A stretch of DNA of 64,000 nucleotides from Bradyrhizobium sp. CB2312 (lineage in GTDB: Bacteria > Pseudomonadota > Alphaproteobacteria > Rhizobiales > Xanthobacteraceae), in the NCBI RefSeq assembly GCF_029714425.1, contig NZ_CP121668.1, positions 9,011,501 to 9,075,500 of the forward strand, given 5' to 3'. Made by a program: the position numbers and the translations under genes. Under the pieces are notes generated by a model. It worked only from the letters and a program-made list of their open reading frames with translations. It ran no database searches and was not told where the DNA came from. Positions 57,952-64,000 of the stretch are shown here, one piece after another; position 1 is the stretch's first letter, and each line of letters begins with the position of its first letter.

Positions 57952-58269
57952 TTAAGCCTGGGCCGACGACCCGATGGTCACACCGGTGCGGCGGATCTGT
58001 TCGCGCAGGTTGCCGGGTTCGATCTTGCCGTCTGCGCCGACCTGCACCGGGGCGATATAGGGGCCGATGGCGCCGACGTCATCGGCCACCGACTCCGCAA
58101 GCAACGCTTTGGCCTCGTCGGAGTTGCGCACGATCGCGGCTTCCGAGAGGTCGGCGGACCAGCTCTTGGCGGCGGTGCGGTAGACCACGATGCCGTCCCA
58201 GGTTCGGTTGGCGGTCACGACCGAGGGGCCGGCGATCTTGATCTTCTTCTGTTCGAGCGGGGAGGTCAT
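57952..58269 (-). CDS. DUF2849 protein
   Basis: This 105-aa protein starts MTSPLEQKKIKIAGPSVVTANRTWDGIVVYRT and matches DUF2849, an alphaproteobacterial family encoded next to sulfite reductase. It has 4-base overlap with cysG and 11 bases to cysI, so it is surely in the same transcript. Two conserved-looking parts are DGIVVYRTAAKSWSADLSEAAIV and YIAPVQVG. Its role in sulfite reduction is not established. Confidence 0.9.
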   Translation of the reverse strand: MTSPLEQKKIKIAGPSVVTANRTWDGIVVYRTAAKSWSADLSEAAIVRNSDEAKALLAESVADDVGAIGPYIAPVQVGADGKIEPGNLREQIRRTGVTIGSSAQA

Positions 58270-59690
58270 TCGGCTGCATCCAATAGGTCAGAGATGATTT
58301 GTTTCGGGGTTTGACGGCGAAGCGAACCGGCATGCCGGACCACGTCGCCGATGATGAGGATGGCGGGACCGCCATGGGTTCGTCGCACGAGCTCGGGCAG
58401 ATCGCGGAGCGTGCCGATCGCGCCTTGCGCGTCCGGCCGCGTGACACGGGCGAAGACGCCGACCGGCGTCTCCGGCGAGCGGCCGGCGGCGAACAGGCCC
58501 TCGCGGATCGCGGGCGCGGCGGTCATGCCCATGTAGACCACGACGGTCATCCTGGTGTCGGTCAGCGTCGACCAGTCCACGGCTTCCGCATCGCGCGCCT
58601 TGTGCGCGGTGAGGAAGGTGATGCGGGTCGCTTCATGACGGAAGGTGAGCGGCACCTCGAAATCGGCGGCGCCGCCGAGCCCTGCGGTGATGCCGGGAAT
58701 GATGGAGTAGGCGATGCCGGCGGCACGCAGGGCCTCGACCTCTTCGCCGCCGCGGCCAAACACGAAGGGATCGCCGCCCTTGAGCCGCACCACGCGCTGG
58801 CCGGATTGCGCGGCCTCGATCATGCGCTTGTTGATGGCGTCCTGGCCGATGCCGGGCTTGCCGACGCGGCGGCCGACCGCAACGCGCGTGGTGTCGCGGC
58901 GGATGCGATCGAGGATTTCGGGCGAGACCAGCTCGTCATGGAAAACGATATCTGCGTCCTGCAGCGCGCGCAGCGCCTTGATGGTGAGCAGATCGGGATC
59001 GCCGGGGCCGGCGCCGACCAGCGCGACAGAGCCTTCCGGCTTGTCCGCGCGTGCAAATGCCGACGGATCAGAAATGGACTCGAGCGCCGCGTCCGCCTCG
59101 CCCTTGCGGCCGGCGAGCACCGAAGCGCCGATCGGCCCGTCGATGACGCGCTCCCAGAAGCGGCGGCGCAGCGGAAACTCGGCGATGCGCTCGTTGATCG
59201 ATTTGCGAAAGGTGCCGATGAACTCCGCGAGCTCGCCGATGCGCGCCGGCAGCAGCGCCTCGATCTTCTCGCGCACGCGACGCGCCACCACCGGCGAGGT
59301 GCCGCCGGTGCCGACCGCGACCACGACATCGCCGCGGTCGACGATGGCCGGGAAGATGAAGCTGGAATGCTCGAGATCGTCCATGACGTTGACGGGCAGG
59401 CCGAGTGCCTTGGCGCGGGCCGACATGGCGACGCCGACATCACCCGCACCGGCGCAGACGATCGCAATGACGCCGGCGAGATCGGCGGTCAGCGGATCGC
59501 CGCTGGCGAATTCAACGCGCGCTGCTTCCTCGGAGCCGAGGCCGAGCTCCTGATTGCCGTCGATCGCATGCACGCGGATGCGCGCGCCGGCAGCGGCGAG
59601 CACGCGCAATTTTGCGCGCAAAAGCTCGCCCGCGCCGATGAGGACCACCGGACCGGCCTTGAGATCGAGAAACACCGGCAAGAACCGCAT
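58266..59690 (-). CDS. cysG: Siroheme synthase (uroporphyrinogen-III methyltransferase/dehydrogenase/ferrochelatase)
   Basis: This 474-aa fusion protein has an N-terminal dehydrogenase/ferrochelatase half (about 1-205) with FLDLKAGPVVLIGAGELLRAK and DDLEHSSFIFPA. The C-terminal SUMT half (about 218-474) has VGAGPGDPDLLTIKALRALQDADIVFHD, GRRVGKPG, RLKGGDPFVFGRGGEE and YMGM. It makes siroheme for CysI. First gene of the minus-strand cys operon, with a divergent promoter region behind it. Confidence 0.96.
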   Translation of the reverse strand: MRFLPVFLDLKAGPVVLIGAGELLRAKLRVLAAAGARIRVHAIDGNQELGLGSEEAARVEFASGDPLTADLAGVIAIVCAGAGDVGVAMSARAKALGLPVNVMDDLEHSSFIFPAIVDRGDVVVAVGTGGTSPVVARRVREKIEALLPARIGELAEFIGTFRKSINERIAEFPLRRRFWERVIDGPIGASVLAGRKGEADAALESISDPSAFARADKPEGSVALVGAGPGDPDLLTIKALRALQDADIVFHDELVSPEILDRIRRDTTRVAVGRRVGKPGIGQDAINKRMIEAAQSGQRVVRLKGGDPFVFGRGGEEVEALRAAGIAYSIIPGITAGLGGAADFEVPLTFRHEATRITFLTAHKARDAEAVDWSTLTDTRMTVVVYMGMTAAPAIREGLFAAGRSPETPVGVFARVTRPDAQGAIGTLRDLPELVRRTHGGPAILIIGDVVRHAGSLRRQTPKQIISDLLDAAE

Positions 59691-59716
59691 GCGATACTCG
59701 CTTCCCCCACATCCGG

Positions 59717-59790
59717 GGTTGACTGGAATTATTTTCTATATATGTGTCGTTTCGAGCGCGCAAAGAGAAAATTTTTTCTTCTCTTCTGCA
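59717..59790. promoter_or_regulatory. Divergent cysG / cysD promoter region with palindromic operator candidate
   Basis: For cysG on the minus strand, TTGCGC (59758-59763) and TATAGA (59735-59740) are 17 bases apart. For cysD on the plus strand, TTGACT (59719-59724) and TATGTG (59741-59746) are 16 bases apart. The two promoters overlap. A palindrome with arms AAGAGAA (59763-59769) and TTCTCTT (59779-59785) around an AT-rich centre sits just upstream of the cysG -35 and just downstream of the predicted cysD start. That fits a common sulfur regulator such as a LysR-type CysB relative, which is inferred. Confidence 0.5.
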
Positions 59791-59833
59791 CCGCAACTAT
59801 AGAATTTTCGCCTCCAAACGCAAAGTGGCAGAG

Positions 59834-60730
59834 ATGCATCTTCTCAAGGACGATTCCGCAGTTGTCGGTGTGAGCAGCCAGGCCCTCGTCAGCCGCGCGG
59901 GCTCGCAAGAATTTTCTGCTGATCTTGCGCCCAGTATGGACCATCTCGACCAGCTCGAGGCGCAGAGCATCTACATCTTCCGCGAAGCCTTTGCTCGCCT
60001 GAAGAAGATTGCCCTGCTGTGGTCGCTCGGCAAGGACTCCAACGTCATGATCTGGCTGGCGCGGAAAGCCTTCTTCGGCCGCATGCCGTTCCCGGCCCTC
60101 CATGTCGACACCGGCAAGAAGTTTCCGGAGATGTATCGCTTCCGCGATCATTACGGGAAGGAATGGGATCTCGACCTGCGTGTCGAGCCCTGCCCGCCGA
60201 TCGATGCCGTCGACCCGACGCTGCCGCCGGCCGCCCGTTCCGCCGCGCGCAAGACCGAGGGCCTCAAGATGGCGCTCGGCAAATACGGCTTTGACGGCCT
60301 GATCGCCGGCATCCGCCGCGACGAGGAGGCCACCCGCGCCAAGGAGCGCGTGTTCTCGCCGCGCGGTCTCGAAGGCAATTGGGACGTGCGCGACCAGCCG
60401 CCGGAGTTCTGGGATCACTTCAACGCCTCGCCGCCGCAGGGCGCGCATCTGCGCATCCATCCGATCCTGCATTGGACCGAGGCCGACATCTGGGCCTACA
60501 CCAAGCGCGAGAACATCCCGATCATCCCGCTCTATCTTGCCAAGGACGGCAAGCGCTATCGCTCGCTCGGCGATCAGGACATCACCAATCCCGTGAATTC
60601 GACCGCGTCGACCATCGACGAGATCCTGATCGAGCTCGAACAGACCAAGGTGCCGGAGCGCGCCGGCCGTGCGCTCGACCATGAGACCGAGGACGCTTTC
60701 GAGCGCCTGCGCGTCGCCGGCTATCTCTGA
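59834..60730 (+). CDS. cysD: Sulfate adenylyltransferase small subunit
   Basis: This 298-aa PAPS-reductase-fold subunit of ATP sulfurylase has [24 protein letters not shown] (the usual CysD N-terminus, here from residue 35), the PP-loop-like [18 protein letters not shown], and [32 protein letters not shown] and [13 protein letters not shown]. The start at 59834 gives a short extra N-terminus; ATG 59937 is a shorter option. It acts with CysN to make APS. cysNC starts 20 bases downstream. Confidence 0.95.
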   Translation: MHLLKDDSAVVGVSSQALVSRAGSQEFSADLAPSMDHLDQLEAQSIYIFREAFARLKKIALLWSLGKDSNVMIWLARKAFFGRMPFPALHVDTGKKFPEMYRFRDHYGKEWDLDLRVEPCPPIDAVDPTLPPAARSAARKTEGLKMALGKYGFDGLIAGIRRDEEATRAKERVFSPRGLEGNWDVRDQPPEFWDHFNASPPQGAHLRIHPILHWTEADIWAYTKRENIPIIPLYLAKDGKRYRSLGDQDITNPVNSTASTIDEILIELEQTKVPERAGRALDHETEDAFERLRVAGYL

Positions 60731-60750
60731 TCTTAGGACGCATCGCGGTC

Positions 60751-62667
60751 ATGAACATGCTCGTCACCCCCACCTCGCCGGCCACCCCGAACGGCACCAC
60801 GCGTCCGCAGGTCCGCATCGTCATCGTCGGCCATGTCGATCACGGCAAGTCGACGCTGGTCGGCCGCCTGCTGCACGAGACCGGCAGCCTGCCCGAGGGC
60901 AAGCTGGAAATGCTGAAAGCCGTCAGCGCGCGGCGCGGCATGCCGTTCGAATGGTCGTTCCTGCTCGATGCGCTGCAGACCGAGCGCGACCAGGGCATCA
61001 CCATCGACACCACGCAGATCCGCTTCCGCACCAATTCGCGCGACATCGTGCTGATCGACGCGCCCGGCCACGCCGAATTCCTGCGCAACATGATCACCGG
61101 CGCCTCGCAGGCCGACGGCGCGGTGCTGATCATCGACGCGCTCGAAGGCGTGCGCGACCAGACCCGGCGGCACGGTTATCTCCTGCATCTGCTCGGCGTG
61201 AAGCAGGTCGCGATCGTCGTCAACAAGATGGACCGCGTCGACTTCTCCGCCGATCGCTTCAAGGCGATCAGCGACGAGATCTCCGCGCATCTCAACGGCC
61301 TCGGCGTGACGCCGACGGCGGTGATCCCGATTTCCGCGCGCGACGGCGACGGCGTCGCCGAGCGCACCGACCGCATCGGCTGGTACAAGGGACCGACCGT
61401 GGTCGAGGCGCTCGACGGGCTCGAGCCGGCGCGGCCGCTGGAAGCCTTGGCGCTGCGCCTGCCGGTGCAGGCGATCTACAAGTTCGACGACCGCCGCATC
61501 GTGGCGGGCCGCATCGAATCCGGCAGCCTGATCGCCGGCGACGAGATCGTGATCATGCCGGCCGGCAAGATCGCCAAGATCAAGACGGTCGAGAGCTGGC
61601 CGGTGACGCCGGTGGCGGGACGGCAAGGCGCAGGCCGCTCGGTCGGCATCACGCTCGACCGCGAATTGTTCATCGAGCGCGGCGACATCATCGCGCATGC
61701 CAATGCCGCGCCGCGCGAGACGCGGCGGCTGCGCGCGCGCATCTTCTGGCTGCACGACAAGCCGCTCAATAAGGGCGACCAGCTCCTGGTCCGCTGCGGG
61801 CCGAAGGAAAGCCGCGCCACCGTCGTCGCCATCGAGAAGGCGGTCGATCCCGGTGAGCTCTCCAGCAGCGAGAACAAGGCGATCGGCCGCAACCATGTCG
61901 GCGAGATCGACATTTCTCTTTCGAATCCGATTGCCACCGATCCCTACACCGAGAATCCGCGCACCGGGCGCCTCGTGATCGAAGTGTCCGGACGCATCGC
62001 CGGCGGTGGTCTCGTGCTGTCGGTCGATGCCGGCCAGCGCGCCGAGCCCGTCGACATCGTGCCGGTGGAATCCGCGCTGCGGCTAGATGAGCGCTCGGCG
62101 CGCTACCGCCATAACGGCGCCGTGGTCTGGCTCACCGGCCTTCCCGCGTCCGGCAAGTCGACGCTGGCGCGGGCGCTGGAGCGGCGCCTCTTCACCAATG
62201 GCGGCTCGCCGATCCTGCTCGACGGCGACACGCTGCGCGCCGGGCTGAACAGCGATCTCGGCTTCTCCGCTGCCGATCGCAGCGAGAACATCCGCCGGCT
62301 TGCCGAAGTTGCGACGCATCTCGCCCGCAACGGCCACATCGCGATCGTCGCCGCTGTCTCGCCGGCCCGCGAGGACCGCGCCACGGCGCGCCGCATCGCC
62401 GACACCGCCTTCCGCGAGATCCATGTCGCCACGCCTGCGGAGGTGTGCGAGGAGCGCGATCCCAAGGGCCACTACAAGAAGGCTAGGGCCGGCGCGCTCG
62501 CCTCGTTCACCGGCATCGGCAACGACTACGAGGCGCCGCAGGCGGCCGAGCTCGTGATCGACACGTCGAAGCGGACGGTGACCGAGGCGGCCGACGAGAT
62601 CGAGCAGATGCTGAAGACATCAGGCGTGCTGTTCGACGAGCTCGTGGACCTCGCCGCGAATATTTGA
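60751..62667 (+). CDS. cysNC: Bifunctional sulfate adenylyltransferase subunit 1 / adenylylsulfate kinase
   Basis: This 638-aa fusion has a CysN GTPase (about 20-440) with G1 [29 protein letters not shown] and EF-Tu-like domains. An APS kinase follows (about 455-638) with P-loop GLPASGKST (about 463-471), [17 protein letters not shown] and a [10 protein letters not shown] segment. It couples GTP hydrolysis to APS formation with CysD, then phosphorylates APS to PAPS. The same architecture is known from rhizobial NodQ, but no nod genes are in this window, so a housekeeping role is favoured. Confidence 0.95.
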   Translation: MNMLVTPTSPATPNGTTRPQVRIVIVGHVDHGKSTLVGRLLHETGSLPEGKLEMLKAVSARRGMPFEWSFLLDALQTERDQGITIDTTQIRFRTNSRDIVLIDAPGHAEFLRNMITGASQADGAVLIIDALEGVRDQTRRHGYLLHLLGVKQVAIVVNKMDRVDFSADRFKAISDEISAHLNGLGVTPTAVIPISARDGDGVAERTDRIGWYKGPTVVEALDGLEPARPLEALALRLPVQAIYKFDDRRIVAGRIESGSLIAGDEIVIMPAGKIAKIKTVESWPVTPVAGRQGAGRSVGITLDRELFIERGDIIAHANAAPRETRRLRARIFWLHDKPLNKGDQLLVRCGPKESRATVVAIEKAVDPGELSSSENKAIGRNHVGEIDISLSNPIATDPYTENPRTGRLVIEVSGRIAGGGLVLSVDAGQRAEPVDIVPVESALRLDERSARYRHNGAVVWLTGLPASGKSTLARALERRLFTNGGSPILLDGDTLRAGLNSDLGFSAADRSENIRRLAEVATHLARNGHIAIVAAVSPAREDRATARRIADTAFREIHVATPAEVCEERDPKGHYKKARAGALASFTGIGNDYEAPQAAELVIDTSKRTVTEAADEIEQMLKTSGVLFDELVDLAANI

Positions 62668-62714
62668 GCACACTTTCGTTGCGGCATTCGCTGCCACCAC
62701 AAATGCAGTGCGTT

Positions 62715-62862
62715 CCCTCCCCCCTTGCGGGGGAGGGTTAGGGAGAGGGGTCCACACGGGGACTCTCTCCATCGGCGCGAGCTGACTTCACGTCGAACTC
62801 AGACACACCGTTTCCTGGGCCACCCCTCTCCCCCGCCCTCCCCCGCAAGGGGGAGGGAGCGC
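62715..62862. repeat. Palindromic repeat, 'ctctccc' family, copy 3
   Basis: It starts CCCTCCCCCCTTGCGGGGGAGG and ends CCTCCCCCGCAAGGGGGAGGG, with AGAGGGGT and ACCCCTCT inner arms. It takes up much of the 405-base gap between cysNC and glcB. The rest has two TTGACA hexamers (62925-62930, 62933-62938) that may be -35 elements for glcB, but no clear -10. Confidence 0.85.
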
Positions 62863-63072
62863 AGTTGTACGTGTGGCGCGAAGCCGGGCCCCATCGGTTT
62901 GTAAAACGAGCCAGCCGCCTCGCCTTGACATTTTGACAAACCTTTGGGGGTCTTCTCACCGCCTCGATTTTGGGGCTAATAGGGCCCCGAAAGCCGCCCC
63001 CTCGCGGGCGCATTTTGCTGCTGTCGGGTCAAAAGCAGCGAAAGACAGCCATTTCCAACAAGAAAGCCCATC

Positions 63073-64000
63073 ATGAAACGCGTCGATGCCCACGGATTGA
63101 AGATCGCTCCCGTCCTGTATGACTTCATCGCCAAGGAAGCGGCCCCGAAAACCGGGATCGCGCCGGATGCGTTCTGGGCCGGGGTGGCAGGCATCATCAG
63201 GGAGTTGGGGCCGAAGAACCGCGAGCTGCTCGCCTTCCGCGACGCGCTCCAGGCCAAGATCGATGACTGGCACCGCGCCAACAAGGGCAAGGCGTTCGAC
63301 CTCACTGCCTACACCGCGTTCCTGAAGGAGATCGGCTATCTGGTCCCGGAGCCGGCGACGCAGAAGGTCGAGACAGCCAATGTCGACGAGGAGATCGGCA
63401 AGATCTGCGGTCCGCAGCTCGTCGTGCCGCTCACCAATGCACGCTATGCGCTCAACGCGGCGAACGCGCGCTGGGGCTCGCTCTATGATGCCTTCTACGG
63501 CACCGACGCAATCCCGCACGATCCCTCCGAGGGCGGCAAGGGCTACAACAAGGCGCGCGGTGACAAGGTGATCGCGAAAGCCAAGGCGCTCCTCGACGCC
63601 GCCGCGCCGCTCGCGACCGGCAGCCACACTGACGTCACCACCTACAGCGTGGTCGCGGGCCAGCTCGCGGTGAAGCTCAAGAGCGGCAACGCCACCGCGC
63701 TGAAGAACGCCGCGCAGTTCGCCGGCTTCCAGGGCGATGCTGCCGCACCGTCAGCGGTGCTGCTCGTCAACAACGGCCTGCATGTCGAGGTGAAGATCGA
63801 CCGCAGCAGCGCGATCGGCAAGGACGATCCGGCCGGCGTCGCCGACATGATCATGGAAGCCGCCGTCTCGACCATCCTCGACATGGAAGACTCGGTCGCC
63901 GCGGTCGATGCCGAGGACAAGGTACTGGTCTATCGCAACACGCTCGGCCTGATGAACGGCACGCTGTCGGCTGATTTCGAGAAGGGCGGCAAGACCCTGA
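63073..64000 (+). CDS. glcB: Malate synthase G, 3' truncated by window edge
   Basis: The first 309 residues of a protein that would be about 720 aa. It condenses glyoxylate with acetyl-CoA to malate in the glyoxylate bypass. Diagnostic N-terminal segments are [43 protein letters not shown] (split over about 136-162), the [14 protein letters not shown] block, [16 protein letters not shown] and the [18 protein letters not shown] motif with conserved acidic residues near 280. No stop is reached. The start follows AAGAAAGCCCATC, with a weak ribosome site. No glcDEF genes lie upstream in this window. Confidence 0.95.
   Translation, partial: MKRVDAHGLKIAPVLYDFIAKEAAPKTGIAPDAFWAGVAGIIRELGPKNRELLAFRDALQAKIDDWHRANKGKAFDLTAYTAFLKEIGYLVPEPATQKVETANVDEEIGKICGPQLVVPLTNARYALNAANARWGSLYDAFYGTDAIPHDPSEGGKGYNKARGDKVIAKAKALLDAAAPLATGSHTDVTTYSVVAGQLAVKLKSGNATALKNAAQFAGFQGDAAAPSAVLLVNNGLHVEVKIDRSSAIGKDDPAGVADMIMEAAVSTILDMEDSVAAVDAEDKVLVYRNTLGLMNGTLSADFEKGGKTL

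Noticed and set aside
60751..62667. Symbiotic NodQ
   Set aside because: The architecture is the same, but there are no nod genes or nod boxes, and linkage to cysD, cysG and cysH indicates assimilatory sulfur metabolism.

Overview
The window reads as ordinary chromosome of a GC-rich alphaproteobacterium, most probably Bradyrhizobium or a close relative in the Nitrobacteraceae. This is inferred from gene content and synteny: zapA-6S RNA-fau order, DUF1465/RcdA, DUF1192, DUF2849 and DUF4164 proteins, a fused cysNC, a TfdA-alpha-like dioxygenase, a class II aldolase of the Calvin-cycle type, and many short palindromic intergenic repeats of the kind rhizobia carry. No prophage, integrase, transposase, CRISPR array, rRNA or tRNA was recognised. 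The left edge cuts a CobW-family GTPase gene and the right edge cuts malate synthase G.

Layout. 1-4.0 kb: CobW-like metallochaperone, then on the minus strand DUF4164-zapA-6S RNA-fau-ymdB-like phosphodiesterase. 4.4-14.1 kb: a plus-strand central carbon block, tkt-gap-(43-aa micro-ORF)-pgk-class II aldolase-class I aldolase-ThiE-like protein-Sel1-repeat protein-inositol monophosphatase. 14.2-26.3 kb: a lone AAA ATPase, an RND efflux pump with its lipoprotein adaptor, a cyclopropane-fatty-acid-synthase-like methyltransferase, a MotA-like/OmpA-like pair, a GNAT acetyltransferase and a multidrug-type ABC exporter. 26.5-28.5 kb: rpmE with a strong terminator, RcdA-like protein, a candidate anti-Shine-Dalgarno small RNA and DUF1192. 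28.6-39.7 kb: quinone oxidoreductase, two c-di-GMP proteins (GGDEF-EAL and GGDEF), galU, a lytic transglycosylase and an SGNH-fold protein lacking its catalytic residues. 39.9-50.9 kb: CsbD-like protein, two divergent SDRs, the TfdA-like dioxygenase, YqgE, a DsbD-alpha-like protein, a polysaccharide flippase, TauE/SafE, a patatin-bdhA operon and a CAP-domain lipoprotein. 51.1-62.7 kb: a complete assimilatory sulfate module. 63.1 kb to the end: glcB.

The sulfate module is the most coherent system. The minus strand carries cysG-DUF2849-cysI-DUF934-cysH followed by the sulfate permease sbp-cysT-cysW-cysA. The plus strand carries cysD-cysNC, divergent from cysG across 143 bp. That gap contains overlapping face-to-face promoter-like sequences and an AT-rich palindrome. 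Together the genes give uptake, activation, reduction by a 4Fe-4S APS reductase and a siroheme sulfite reductase, and siroheme supply.

The most interesting non-coding signals are three. Short palindromic repeats occupy 8 of the 9 gaps between convergent genes. A roughly 102-nt minus-strand sRNA candidate at 27698-27799 exposes CCUCC-type anti-Shine-Dalgarno motifs. The 6S RNA has a closing stem and a promoter that agree on its ends. I found no convincing new defence system or mobile system.
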